Part shown: piece after piece, positions 18,238 through 27,171 of the stretch
Layout: every line of letters starts with the position of its first letter
Position numbering within the stretch: the stretch's first letter is position 1
NCBI GenBank assembly: GCA_964480915.1
Contig: CAYZRS010000001.1
Coordinates: 62,001-126,000, forward strand
From: CAWGCE01 sp964480915
GTDB taxonomy: Bacteria > Planctomycetota > Planctomycetia > Pirellulales > Pirellulaceae
Reading direction: 5' to 3'
Length of the DNA stretch: 64,000 bases
The notes under the pieces: generated by a model
Seen by the model: the letters and a program-made list of their open reading frames with translations, nothing else
Told to the model about the DNA's origin: nothing
The model's database searches: none
Position numbers and translations under genes: made by a program

Positions 18238-18849
18238 ATGGCAACCAACATCTCCCGAACAGTCGCACTGTTGATCTTCGGATCGAGTTCTCTACTCTGG
18301 GCTCAGACGAGCACGATGGAAGGCGTCGTTCCCGTGCCGGTCGAATCGGGCAAGGCCTCATTGTCGGCCGACAATGCGATGATTCAGTTTGTCGGAACGC
18401 ACGCAGGTGATGAGCCCAATCCTCGCGTTGGGGTGTTTCAGAAATTCAGTGGGGTGGCCAACGTCACCGAAAACGGCGTCGAATCGATCCAAGTTGAAAT
18501 TGATGCCGGGTCGCTGCAGACTCCGATTGAGAACTTAACCAATCACTTAAAGAGTCCCGACTTCTTTGACGTGAGAGAGCATTCCCAAGCAAAATTCGTC
18601 AGTTCGAAGATTGAACAGGGGGACGGAGATCAGCACACGGTAACAGGCAACCTGACGATCATGGGGAAGACCAAGAAGGTGGAGTTTCCGGCTCGGATCG
18701 AAGTCTCGGAGTCTGGTGTGACGCTAGATGCCAAATTAACATTGGACCGGACCGATTTTGGCATGTCGAAAATGACAGAACGAGTCAACAAAGAGGTTGA
18801 GCTGACGATTGCCATCGGGAAACCGAGCCAACTGCCTGCAGAGGGTTAG
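18238..18849 (+). CDS. YceI family periplasmic lipid-binding protein
   Basis: The 203-residue product has a signal peptide (SRTVALLIFGSSSLLWAQ) and then the YceI lipocalin-like barrel: SADNAMIQFVGTHAG, FSGVANVTENGVESIQVEID, LTNHLKSPDFFDVREHSQAKFVS, VTGNLTIMGKTKKVEFP, and DRTDFGMSKMTERV near the end. YceI proteins bind isoprenoid or other amphipathic molecules in the periplasm. The ATG follows an AGGAGTAGGCG region. It is a single gene. Confidence 0.9.
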   Translation: MATNISRTVALLIFGSSSLLWAQTSTMEGVVPVPVESGKASLSADNAMIQFVGTHAGDEPNPRVGVFQKFSGVANVTENGVESIQVEIDAGSLQTPIENLTNHLKSPDFFDVREHSQAKFVSSKIEQGDGDQHTVTGNLTIMGKTKKVEFPARIEVSESGVTLDAKLTLDRTDFGMSKMTERVNKEVELTIAIGKPSQLPAEG

Positions 18850-19107
18850 GCAAGACCCCGAGTCGAGCTGAGTTGGCGGTCGGAGAATTGGCCCAGCGTC
18901 GCTGCCCAGCGCAGCTTAAACGGCAAGCCGCAGGCCACGAAGCGACGGCTGCGCGGGTGAGGAACCACCTTGAGGTGGGCGGGGATGGGGATCGTTCTGC
19001 GACCCGAGCGCGGCACGCAACCAAAAGAACCGCCCGCAACATTCTCAGCGACCAACAGAGGAGTGGCGGTTTAGTACTAGGGTTCATGGCTGAGGGGGGA
19101 ACGAATC

Positions 19108-20451
19108 ATGTTACACGGATTAAGGAAAGACTCGATTCACATTGTCGTCTGGGCGATGCTGGCTGTTTCATTGGCGCTCAATGGTGCTCGAGCGGCGGTG
19201 CGAACGGTAGCTTCAGAGTTCTTGGGCGATTTCGATATCGCTTCCAGCGGCAGCGCAGCCTTCGACGTCGATTGGTCTGGGTTGAGTCAGGTTTCTGGGA
19301 TCGGGTTTGTCGCTGATTGGACGGCCGTTGTTGCCGACAACGGCGGCGGCTTGAATCCCTGGGCTTTGGACCTGCGAGCCACGGTGAGTGCTCCCAGTGG
19401 CGACAGCCTTGTTTGGGACCCGATTGGTGGTGACATCACGATCGCCGACTATCCATTGGCCGATTACAGCAGCGTCTTCTCGTCGCCTCAAGCGGGTGGC
19501 TCTTATTCGGTCGCCTTTACGACACCGGGCGTTCCCAGTCCGTACGTTTCTGGATTGCGAGGTTCGACCCTCTACGCCACCGAGGTCGTCCCCGACGTCA
19601 CTTGGGAATACGACGGTTCGGTGGCGTCAGGCAGTCCGACCTGGAATCGACCCTTTTTTATCGACGGCATATCGGGGCTGGGGCCGGTCGCTTACGACGT
19701 GCTGCCGTTTACGGTTTCCGAGTCGGGTGGCTACTCGTTTCTGTCGGTGATTCCATCGAGTAACAACTTCACATTCCTCTACCGAGGCGATTTTGATCCA
19801 ACGCTGCCGCTGGACAATCTGCTCGATTATGGATTGGGAAACGGCAGTGGACAAAATGGGACGCCCCAAGGGACTTCGCTGATCGAGGCGTTGTTGCTGG
19901 AAGGTGAATCGTACTTCTATGTCACTTCACAATTTCAGCAAGCGATTCCCGGCTCCACATTCGAGACGACAATCATTGGACCAGGCAATATCCAGACAAT
20001 AGGACCGGGCGACTTCAATGGCGACGGCGACTACGCCTGCGATGACGTCGATGCCTTGGTCGCCGCCATCGTCGCTGGCTCGCAAAACAGTCTCTATGAC
20101 TTGGACGGGGATGGTGCGGTCGCTTTCGACGATCTGACGGCTTGGCTCGCCGAGGCAGGTTTCGCAGAGAACGACAGTGGAGCGCCCTATTTGGCTGGCG
20201 ATGCTGACCTCAACGGAGCGGTCGATGGCAACGATTTTCTCGTGTGGAATCAAAACAAATTCAGCCCAACGCCGGCCTGGTGCCATGGGGATTTCAATGC
20301 AGACGGCGAGGTGAGTGGCGCCGACTTTCTGCTTTGGAATCAGAACAAATTCACCTTTGCCGATCTGAACTCGGTTCCTGAACCGGCGACCGGCGTCGTG
20401 CTGTGGATCGGGATCGGATTCGCTTGGCTGATTCGAAAGAGACAAGCTTGA
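19108..20451 (+). CDS. secreted protein with dockerin-like calcium repeats and PEP-CTERM anchor
   Basis: The 447-residue product has an N-terminal signal peptide ending near ARAA and an extracellular beta-rich domain of about 280 residues. Two dockerin-type regions follow: GDFNGDGDYACDDVDAL with YDLDGDGAVAFDDL, then GDADLNGAVDGNDFLVWN with GDFNADGEVSGADFLLWN. It ends in VPEPATG, a hydrophobic helix and RKR, which is the PEP-CTERM sorting signal recognised by an exosortase. It should therefore be exported, processed and placed at the cell surface. No exosortase gene is in the window. The next gene overlaps its stop. Confidence 0.85.
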   Translation: MLHGLRKDSIHIVVWAMLAVSLALNGARAAVRTVASEFLGDFDIASSGSAAFDVDWSGLSQVSGIGFVADWTAVVADNGGGLNPWALDLRATVSAPSGDSLVWDPIGGDITIADYPLADYSSVFSSPQAGGSYSVAFTTPGVPSPYVSGLRGSTLYATEVVPDVTWEYDGSVASGSPTWNRPFFIDGISGLGPVAYDVLPFTVSESGGYSFLSVIPSSNNFTFLYRGDFDPTLPLDNLLDYGLGNGSGQNGTPQGTSLIEALLLEGESYFYVTSQFQQAIPGSTFETTIIGPGNIQTIGPGDFNGDGDYACDDVDALVAAIVAGSQNSLYDLDGDGAVAFDDLTAWLAEAGFAENDSGAPYLAGDADLNGAVDGNDFLVWNQNKFSPTPAWCHGDFNADGEVSGADFLLWNQNKFTFADLNSVPEPATGVVLWIGIGFAWLIRKRQA

Positions 20452-21305
20452 ATGTCTTCGCAATTTTGGCAACGGCGGTTACGGCGCTGTCTTGGCGGTG
20501 GCTAACGAGAATGCGAAGCGGGACGGGGAGGGCTCCCGGACTGCTGTTTGCAATCACATTCTCGATCGGTTGCGCGGTCATCGATCGAGCGTTTCTGTGG
20601 CCAAGTCGTCATTGGCACTGCTTGCCATTGACCGTCTTGCTGGCGGTTGCCTGTGAGTGGTTGTTGCCGAAGATTGACGGCCGGGGCGGTCGGCTGGGCC
20701 TCCTAGTGGCATTCAGTCTGATGACAGCGTGGTTGCTGGTCCCGACATGGGAGTCGCTAAATCCTTCCTATCCGGTTTGCGTCCTGATGCTTGCCGTCTA
20801 TCTCTGCCTGGCGCTTTCACTTTGCCTTGGGTTCATGATGCGAATTGAATCGCCGCACACGCACTTGGTCATCATGTTGCTAATGTTGGTTGCGGTCGGT
20901 GTCGCCGTCTCGGCCCACGTCAGTGTGACGTACGGTCAGCTGGCGGTGATTGGGGCGGTAGCGCTGACGACGACGTTTGGGAGTTTTCGCCGTGGGTCGC
21001 ATACAGACCCACAACCGTCGATGATGATTGCTCCCCTCGTTGTTGTGATTGGCGTAGCTTGGATGGGGCTCATCGATCCCGAACCACCCTGGTGGTCGGT
21101 CGCGCTGTTGCCTGCCGGGCCGTTGATTTGTTCCGGGCTGCTGGTGCTGAGCTGGCCGGTTTCGACCATGCCGGATGCTGTTGTTCGTACCAAGCAGCGG
21201 CCTCTCGGACCTTGCTTGATCGCCGTTAGCTTGATTGTCTTGACGGCGACGGTGGCGTACATTCTCGGCTCAAGCGGAGAAGCGCCGACGTTGGAAGAGT
21301 GGTAG
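20448..21305 (+). CDS. integral membrane hypothetical protein
   Basis: The 285-residue product has about eight predicted membrane helices (for example CLPLTVLLAVACEWLL and HLVIMLLMLVAVGVAV) and a short charged C-terminus. I recognise no family. I choose the TTG at 20448 because it overlaps the previous stop (TTGA) and gives an N-terminus that begins directly with a helix; a GTG at 20403 in the same frame is the alternative. Coupled translation with the PEP-CTERM gene is likely, but whether the two function together is unknown. Confidence 0.55.
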   Translation: MNVFAILATAVTALSWRWLTRMRSGTGRAPGLLFAITFSIGCAVIDRAFLWPSRHWHCLPLTVLLAVACEWLLPKIDGRGGRLGLLVAFSLMTAWLLVPTWESLNPSYPVCVLMLAVYLCLALSLCLGFMMRIESPHTHLVIMLLMLVAVGVAVSAHVSVTYGQLAVIGAVALTTTFGSFRRGSHTDPQPSMMIAPLVVVIGVAWMGLIDPEPPWWSVALLPAGPLICSGLLVLSWPVSTMPDAVVRTKQRPLGPCLIAVSLIVLTATVAYILGSSGEAPTLEEW

Positions 21306-21339
21306 TACGACGAGTTAGCGAGATAGAGGAATTGAATTG

Positions 21340-21897
21340 ATGAAAAGTGTGGTCGTTGGATCGCGGAATCCAGTCAAAATCGCAGCGGCCAAGAATTCCA
21401 TTGGTCGTTTTCTTGGCGAGCCGATCGAGGTCGACGGCATTGACGTTGCTTCGGGAGTTAGCGATCAGCCGATGTCGGATGAGGAGACGAGGCAAGGCGC
21501 AACGGCCCGATCCGCGGCTGTTCGGCGTCTACATCCTGGCGTTGACTTTGCCGTGGGGATTGAAGGCGGGATCGAAGTCATCGACGGCGATATGTTCGCG
21601 TTTGCTTGGGTCGTGATCGATTGCTGTCAGGCACGCGGCCGAAGTCGCAGCGCAGCGTTTCTTTTGCCACCCATGGTTCGCGACCTTGTGAAATCTGGCG
21701 TCGAATTAGGGCATGCGAACGATCAATTGTTTTCGCAGGTCAATTCCAAACAAAAGGGGGGTGCGGTGGGGATTCTCACGGCGGGAGCGATTAGTCGCCA
21801 GGATTTATACGAGCATGCGGCCGATTTGGCACTGATTCCGTTGTGTATTCCCACACTGTTTGCCGATAAAATCGATATGAAAGGCGATTTTCTCTAA
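21340..21897 (+). CDS. inosine/xanthosine triphosphatase, YjjX/DUF84 family
   Basis: The 185-residue enzyme hydrolyses non-canonical purine nucleoside triphosphates (ITP, XTP), which protects nucleic acids. The family hallmark SGVSDQPMSDEETRQGA is present near residue 40, preceded by VVGSRNPVKIAAAKN. Further motifs are FAVGIEGGIE and QKGGAVGILTAGAISRQ. GAGGA lies 10 nt before the ATG at 21340; a TTG one codon earlier is less likely. It follows the membrane-protein gene by 34 nt and could belong to the same transcript. Confidence 0.88.
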   Translation: MKSVVVGSRNPVKIAAAKNSIGRFLGEPIEVDGIDVASGVSDQPMSDEETRQGATARSAAVRRLHPGVDFAVGIEGGIEVIDGDMFAFAWVVIDCCQARGRSRSAAFLLPPMVRDLVKSGVELGHANDQLFSQVNSKQKGGAVGILTAGAISRQDLYEHAADLALIPLCIPTLFADKIDMKGDFL

Positions 21898-22013
21898 CGA
21901 TTTAGCGCTGTCAAAATAGCGAACTCTCCTAGAGAAAATAGTCAAGGAAATCTGTACTGAAATATGAGAATCGATTAGACTAACGGTCGGCAGGAGGCAC
22001 TGCGTGACAAGAT

Positions 22014-23072
22014 ATGAGTTCATTCGGGATTGGTAATTACATCATGATAAAAACATCGCCTCGTTCTGGTTTCACATTGGTTGAGTTGTTGGTCGTAATT
22101 GCGATCATTGCGATTCTTGTTTCGCTGCTGCTCCCTGCAGTGAATTCAGCCCGCGAAGCAGCTCGCCGGCTTCAGTGCATTAACAATTTAAAACAGATCG
22201 GTTTGGCGACCGCGAATTTTGAAGCGGCCAACAAAGCATTCCCGACTTCGGGCGGCTCCAGCCAGCAATGGTGGGACGAACGAATGGCGCCAGAATACGG
22301 TTTTGAGAACGCTGGTTGGATGTACCAAATCTTGCCGTTCATGGAAGAGCAGGCCTTGCAAGATCAACGACCGAATAACGGTTGGCTCGGCGGCGATTCT
22401 CCCATGGCCGAACAGTCGATCACTTCCTACAACTGCCCTTCGCGTGGCATTCGCTTGGGGATCGTCAACGGCACCGATGTTGTTGCCTTAGGCGACTACG
22501 CCGGCTTCATCGGATCTTGGAGCAACCCTGCTCCGGGGACACAAGATTGGGGTGGGTTTGAATGGGATAACAGGAAGGCGGCTCGACCTAACGAAAAAGT
22601 CAATGTCTGGACCGGCCTGTTGGCCAAAGGTGGACACGTTCGCGTTGGGTCCAATTTGCGAGTCGACAAGTTTCCCTCCGTGACGGTAGGTAAAGTGAAG
22701 GACGGCCTTTCCAAGACGGCGTTGGTCATGGAGAAAGCGGTTCCGTCGAGACATTATTCCGTCGACACGAATGAATGTTGGGCATATTGGGAAGTGATGG
22801 GCTACTTCCACAGTTCCGACTGGATGACCATGCGAAAAACGGCGGAGGATGTTCCGATGTTGCGGGACGGTGAAGAGCGCGATCGCAGCCAACCAACATG
22901 CAGCACGACAGGGCAATTTACAGAATTCGGTTTTGGTGCGCCTCACGAAGTGGTGAATGCGGTCTTTGGTGATGGTTCGGTACGTAGTATCTCTTATGAT
23001 ATTGAATGGAACATCCTCGATGACCTTGGGCGCCGTGCTGACGGTCGTACTATCGATGGTTCTAGCTACTAA
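22014..23072 (+). CDS. DUF1559 prepilin-like secreted protein
   Basis: The 352-residue product has the type IV prepilin-type leader SGFTLVELLVVIAIIAILVSLLLPAV, followed directly by NSAREAARRLQCINNLKQIGLA, which defines the DUF1559 family so abundant in planctomycetes. The C-terminal FGDGSVRSIS matches the usual H-X9-DG-type end. Processing by a prepilin peptidase after the Gly of RSGF is expected. GGAGG lies 16 nt before the ATG at 22014; the in-frame ATG at 22044 would give a shorter leader and is also possible. The companion lipoprotein gene starts 63 nt downstream. Confidence 0.92.
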   Translation: MSSFGIGNYIMIKTSPRSGFTLVELLVVIAIIAILVSLLLPAVNSAREAARRLQCINNLKQIGLATANFEAANKAFPTSGGSSQQWWDERMAPEYGFENAGWMYQILPFMEEQALQDQRPNNGWLGGDSPMAEQSITSYNCPSRGIRLGIVNGTDVVALGDYAGFIGSWSNPAPGTQDWGGFEWDNRKAARPNEKVNVWTGLLAKGGHVRVGSNLRVDKFPSVTVGKVKDGLSKTALVMEKAVPSRHYSVDTNECWAYWEVMGYFHSSDWMTMRKTAEDVPMLRDGEERDRSQPTCSTTGQFTEFGFGAPHEVVNAVFGDGSVRSISYDIEWNILDDLGRRADGRTIDGSSY

Positions 23073-23135
23073 GCAAGAACGTCTGAAGGTCCTGCGTACG
23101 TCCCCGCTATTTGGCAATCTGCCGGAGTAATCTTG

Positions 23136-23630
23136 ATGCGTCGAGTTGTTTTTCTGTTCGTGACGGCAGCGTTCGTCATGTTTTGTGGCTGCAGTAGTGA
23201 TCCCGATGCTGCGACGCTTATCCGCGATGCCAATCGAGACAATCTCCAGCGTTTGGGGAATCTGTACGGTAGTTATCAATCGCGCCATGGTTGGGCTGGC
23301 CCCAAGGACAAAGAGACTTTCGTCGCCTATATCGAGTCGCTGAATGCCAGCAAGCTCGAACGGATGGGAATTGAGCCCAGCGACATTGAAGGTCTGTTCG
23401 TATCTGCAAACGATGGTTCGCCATTCAAGATTCGATTTGGCGTCCAAGGAGGCATGGGAGCCACCGCACCGGTCATTTTTGAAACGACCGGTATCGAAGG
23501 TGAGTTCCGCGTGGGTTTCACAGCGTCCAAGCCACAGAGCGTCGATTCGAGTCGTTATGATGCTTTGTGGTCCGGGCAGAATGACAACGCCGCCATGTCG
23601 CGTGGCAACGATGGCGGCGGCAGTAATTGA
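23136..23630 (+). CDS. small lipoprotein, companion of the DUF1559 gene
   Basis: The 164-residue product has a short signal ending in FCGCSSD, a lipobox-like site for lipid attachment at the Cys. The mature part starts with a helix (LIRDANRDNLQRLGNLYGSYQ) and includes GSPFKIRFG. In planctomycetes a small lipoprotein with this helix commonly follows a DUF1559 gene; its role is unknown. The ATG at 23136 has GGAGT 8 nt upstream. The 3' end of this gene is duplicated on the far side of the assembly gap. Confidence 0.75.
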   Translation: MRRVVFLFVTAAFVMFCGCSSDPDAATLIRDANRDNLQRLGNLYGSYQSRHGWAGPKDKETFVAYIESLNASKLERMGIEPSDIEGLFVSANDGSPFKIRFGVQGGMGATAPVIFETTGIEGEFRVGFTASKPQSVDSSRYDALWSGQNDNAAMSRGNDGGGSN

Positions 23631-23810
23631 CGTTAAGGCGTTAGGTAGGGCGTTANNNNNNNNNNNNNNNNNNNNNNNNNNNNNNNNNNNNNNNNNNNNN
23701 NNNNNNNNNNNNNNNNNNNNNNNNNNNNNNNNNNNNNNNNNNNNNNNNNNNNNNNCGTGGCAACGATGGCGGCGGCAGTAATTGACGTTAAGGCGTTAGG
23801 TAGGGCGTTA
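23601..23810. other. assembly gap (N at 23656-23755) flanked by an exact 55-nt duplication
   Basis: The 55 nt before the 100-N run (23601-23655) are identical to the 55 nt after it (23756-23810). This is what results when two contigs that overlap by one k-mer of 55 are joined with a fixed 100-N spacer. The second copy of the lipoprotein 3' end is therefore not real. Confidence 0.9.
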
Positions 23811-23834
23811 GGTAAGGCATTAGGTAGGGCGTTA
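23799..23834. repeat. 12-bp tandem repeat, three units
   Basis: Units GGTAGGGCGTTA, GGTAAGGCATTA and GGTAGGGCGTTA follow each other between the lipoprotein and EF-hand genes. A partial unit (AGGCGTTA) precedes them. A similar 12-bp array on the other strand lies at 56358. Confidence 0.8.
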
Positions 23835-23910
23835 CGCCGTACTCATGCGGCTAATCATGTCTCTGCGCGTGGCAGCCGTTGAGTCGCCATGGCGTTTGCT
23901 TTCGTGGTGC

Positions 23911-24696
23911 TTACTCGACGGGTGGTCTTTGCGGGCGTTTGCTGCGACGACCGTCTTCGCCACCACCGCGACGCCCTTCACCGCCGGGACCACCTTGGCC
24001 TGGGAACTTCTCGGCCATTTTCAGAATCTCTTCTTTCGTGATCGAGTCATTCCCGTCCGCATCGGCTCGAGCAAACATGCTGTGCATGCGTTCTGGCATT
24101 TCTTCCTTGCTGATCTCTCCGTTGCCATCTTCGTCGAAGTTCATCAGGCGATCGACCATCTTTTCGGGGGATGCAGTGGCGCCTCCCTGAGCTTGTCCAC
24201 CACGACCACGTTGGCCGCGACTGCCACGTTCACCACGCTCTCCGCCGGGGCCACCGGGACCTCCGGGGCCACCCTCACCACCACGTTGACCGCGACCGCC
24301 GCGTTCTCCACCGGGACCGCCTGGGCCGCCCTCACCACCACGTTGACCGCGACCGCCACGATCACCGCCGGGGCCACCCTCGCCACCATGGCGACGATTG
24401 GGCATGAATTCCTCGCGGCTCAATTTGCCATCGCCGTTTTTATCCAGTCCCTTCAATGCCTTCTCTGCGCCTGTGATTTCATCGGCTGAAAGTGTGCCAT
24501 CTCCGTCGGCATCTAACGCTTCGAGCAGAGGAAACGGTCGTCGGCCTCCGCCGTTTTCGCCCGGTCCGCCGCGCCCTCCCGGCCCACCGCCTGGTGGCTG
24601 AGCTTGGCATTGGATTGCGGCTGCCGCCAGAAGGATGGCAACGGCCGCACCTAGCTTTTTCGCCCCTCGAGAATTCCCATTCAAAATGCCTGTCAT
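23911..24696 (-). CDS. secreted Gly-rich EF-hand protein
   Basis: The 261-residue product starts at the ATG at 24696, which has GGAG at good spacing, and has a signal peptide (KKLGAAVAILLAAAAIQCQA). Four EF-hand loops are present: DADGDGTLSADE and DKNGDGKLSREE, then DEDGNGEISKEE and DADGNDSITKEE. The two pairs are separated by a collagen-like stretch of about 70 residues made of GGEGGPGG and RGGRGQRG units. It is probably a calcium-binding exported protein. The repeats are also direct repeats in the DNA, so unit number may vary between strains. Confidence 0.82.
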   Translation of the reverse strand: MTGILNGNSRGAKKLGAAVAILLAAAAIQCQAQPPGGGPGGRGGPGENGGGRRPFPLLEALDADGDGTLSADEITGAEKALKGLDKNGDGKLSREEFMPNRRHGGEGGPGGDRGGRGQRGGEGGPGGPGGERGGRGQRGGEGGPGGPGGPGGERGERGSRGQRGRGGQAQGGATASPEKMVDRLMNFDEDGNGEISKEEMPERMHSMFARADADGNDSITKEEILKMAEKFPGQGGPGGEGRRGGGEDGRRSKRPQRPPVE

Positions 24697-24826
24697 GTTT
24701 CCGCTCCGTTCCAAATCAAGTGCCAATTCAAATGCCTCAATGGCGTTTTCAGATCAAAATCTGTCGTTGCTGCGCCGGCCCGTGGCCTCGGGCAACGGGC
24801 CGGCGGTTGTGTATGGAAGTTGTCTG

Positions 24827-25525
24827 CTACGAATCGCTGTGGTCTGGGTCCTCTGGTGTCACTCCTAGCACGATATCGAATCTGGCGGTCAATTCGTCGA
24901 TCGTAGATCCTGCCAGCGGTTTGAAGTCCACCATGACGGTTTCAAGCGCCAGCGGGTCACGGATTCGGCGTACCAATCCGTCCCGTTGATTCTGTGGGGC
25001 TCCGTTGACGTAGCATTGGGTCGTGAGGATGCGCCGGCCGTGTTTGCTGACGGCGACGTGAATGTGTGGGGTACGTCCGGTGTAGGGGGAAGGTTTGATC
25101 GTCCGGAAATAGTACTCTCCTTTCGCATTCGTAGAGAAGCGACCATAGCCCTGGAAGTTGCTGTCGTACGTCTCGCGACGTGGGCTTTTGCTGTGAAGGT
25201 AAATGCCCTGATTGTCGACCTGCCAGATTTCTACGAGCGCGTTCCGAACCGGTGCGCCGGTGGGCCCGACGACTGACCCGGTCAGATGAGTGATGAGGCC
25301 AACGGCTGGCGTGATCCCGTCGTTTATGATCAAGAGATCATTGTCCGTATCGAGCGGCAATTGATCTGGATAAAAGGGCCCTTCGGTCTGGCTCGGCGTG
25401 GTGATGAGTTCGGCGAAGAGTCCAGGGCAGGTGAAGGCGGCCGTTCCAAAGGCAACTCCGCCCAGCACGCGCTGGCTGAAGCGTCGACGGTCGAATGGCG
25501 TTGGCAAGTGTGTGGGGTGATTCAT
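24827..25525 (-). CDS. Tat-exported intradiol ring-cleavage dioxygenase
   Basis: The 232-residue product starts with a twin-arginine signal (FDRRRFSQRVLGGVAFG), which implies export of the folded metalloenzyme. The body matches the protocatechuate 3,4-dioxygenase/intradiol family: LTGSVVGPTGAPVRNALVEIWQ, GYGRFSTN, and GRTPHIHV. The four Fe(III) ligands are visible as Y109, Y148, H154 and H156. Intradiol enzymes open catechol rings between the hydroxyls. The ATG at 25525 has GGAAGG upstream; the frame continues to 25666 without a ribosome site. No other aromatic-degradation genes are nearby. Confidence 0.88.
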   Translation of the reverse strand: MNHPTHLPTPFDRRRFSQRVLGGVAFGTAAFTCPGLFAELITTPSQTEGPFYPDQLPLDTDNDLLIINDGITPAVGLITHLTGSVVGPTGAPVRNALVEIWQVDNQGIYLHSKSPRRETYDSNFQGYGRFSTNAKGEYYFRTIKPSPYTGRTPHIHVAVSKHGRRILTTQCYVNGAPQNQRDGLVRRIRDPLALETVMVDFKPLAGSTIDELTARFDIVLGVTPEDPDHSDS

Positions 25526-25963
25526 GTCTTTACCTTCCGTTGCGTAACGTCGAAACAGGCCGTTCTTTGTGTCGGCTGTCATGGGAAGCATTTTAGCGTT
25601 GCGCCGTGCTCCGTCGCCAATTCCGCGCTGCATGGCCTGCAGAGTTCGCTGCCAAGGATCAAACACCGTCGACCCAACAAAGTTTCGCCTGGCCCGTGAA
25701 AAGCAAAGGAGCCGGCCGTCTGTTGGAAAAAAAGAGGCGATCCATACGGGCGATTTCCCTCCCTTTCAGGGGGTGGCGACCGATGTTCTGGCCGAAAATT
25801 GTCGGCGTATTCCGTTTGTGCCGGTTCTCGGCTGTCAGATTCTGCCACGGTCCGATTCGGCCCGCTTGTACGAGCTAGATTTGGTGGAGACACGAATTTG
25901 AGGTCCTGCTCGTAGGCAGAGGCGCGATCGTGAGAAGATGTTCCTGATAAATAGGGTGGCGAG
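25526..25963. other. 438-nt divergent intergenic region
   Basis: It lies between the minus-strand dioxygenase gene and the plus-strand exopolysaccharide locus and should hold promoters for both. Overlapping ORFs in it have shadow-like composition. I see no RNA gene or clear operator. Confidence 0.45.
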
Positions 25964-27166
25964 ATGAAAGTCGCAATTGTTCACGATTGGTTGGACGTCA
26001 TTGGTGGGTCCGAAAAGGTCGTGCGCGAGATACTGAAGTGCTATCCCACAGCAGACGTCTACTCGCTGGTGGATCATCTGTCAGACGAAGATCGCAAAGC
26101 CTTAGGGATCGGCAAGGTTCATACATCATTCATTCAAAACTTGCCGTTCTCTAAGAAGCGATTTCGAAACTACTTGCCGTTGATGCCGATGGCGATCGAG
26201 CAGTTCGACCTATACGACTACGACGTCGTGATTTCATCCTCGCACGCGTTTGGGAAAGGCGTGCTGACCAGTTCTGAGCAAGTTCATCTCTCGTATGTCC
26301 ATACACCGATTCGTTATGCCTGGGATTTACAGCACGAGTATCTGAACCAGGTTGGGCTGAAGTCCGGGGTCAAAGCGAGTATTGTCCGCGCCGCGCTTCA
26401 TTACATTCGTCTATGGGATCGCAGTACATCGAATCGGCCTGATGTGTTCATTGGGAATTCTCGGTTCGTCGGCGGCAGGATCGAGAAGACGTATCAACGA
26501 GATGCGACCGTTATCTATCCTCCGGTCGACACCCAAGACATGCCATTGTGTCGCAAGAAGGACAATTTCTTTCTGGCGGCTGGGCGAATGGTTCCGTACA
26601 AGCGATTCGATATGGTCGTCGAGGCGTTCAATTCGATGCCTGACACAAAGCTTGTCGTGATTGGTGATGGACCGGAATACAAAAAGGTCAAGGCGCTCGC
26701 CGGTCCCAATGTCGAAATGATGGGTTTCCAAAGCGATGAAGTGTTGCTGGATCACTTACAGCGAGCCAGCTGTTTTGTCTTCGCGGCGTTAGAGGATTTT
26801 GGAATTTTGCCCGTCGAGGCTCAGGCCTGCGGTACCCCCGTGATTGGACTGGGCCGTGGTGGTGTTGCCGAGACGGTGATCCACGGCGAAACGGGGCTTC
26901 ACTTCTACGAGCAATCGCCCGGTCACATTGCCGAAGTGGTCGAAGCCTTCCAAGAACTGGGGCCCGACTTCTTTGACCCAGATCACATCCGTTTGCACGC
27001 AGAACGATTTTCGGCTCAGCGATTTCGAGAAGAAATCATGGAGCTTGTCGATCGCACCGTGGCCGAGAAGAGCTACACCAAGAGTCGGCGTGTCGCGTCC
27101 ACCGTGCCGGCCATTGTGTCATCACCGAGTGGCATCATCACCGAACAGATTCAGAACCAGAAATAG
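25964..27166 (+). CDS. GT4 family glycosyltransferase
   Basis: The 400-residue GT-B enzyme is the first gene of the exopolysaccharide locus. The N-terminal domain starts KVAIVHDWLDVIGGSEKV. The C-terminal nucleotide-sugar domain holds AAGRMVPYKRFDM and EDFGILPVEAQACGTPVIGLGRGG, the E-x7-E motif of GT4 retaining enzymes. Internal HTPIRYAWDL resembles mannosyltransferases of the WbaZ type. It adds a sugar to a lipid-linked repeat unit at the cytosolic face of the membrane. The chain-length gene follows after 5 nt, so they are one transcript. Confidence 0.88.
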   Translation: MKVAIVHDWLDVIGGSEKVVREILKCYPTADVYSLVDHLSDEDRKALGIGKVHTSFIQNLPFSKKRFRNYLPLMPMAIEQFDLYDYDVVISSSHAFGKGVLTSSEQVHLSYVHTPIRYAWDLQHEYLNQVGLKSGVKASIVRAALHYIRLWDRSTSNRPDVFIGNSRFVGGRIEKTYQRDATVIYPPVDTQDMPLCRKKDNFFLAAGRMVPYKRFDMVVEAFNSMPDTKLVVIGDGPEYKKVKALAGPNVEMMGFQSDEVLLDHLQRASCFVFAALEDFGILPVEAQACGTPVIGLGRGGVAETVIHGETGLHFYEQSPGHIAEVVEAFQELGPDFFDPDHIRLHAERFSAQRFREEIMELVDRTVAEKSYTKSRRVASTVPAIVSSPSGIITEQIQNQK

Positions 27167-27171
27167 ACCGA

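Noticed and set aside
18873..19316. 147-codon ORF overlapping the start of the PEP-CTERM gene
   Set aside because: Runs through the start of a well-supported gene in another frame and has shadow-like composition. The upstream part also looked briefly like a structured RNA, but no known family fits.
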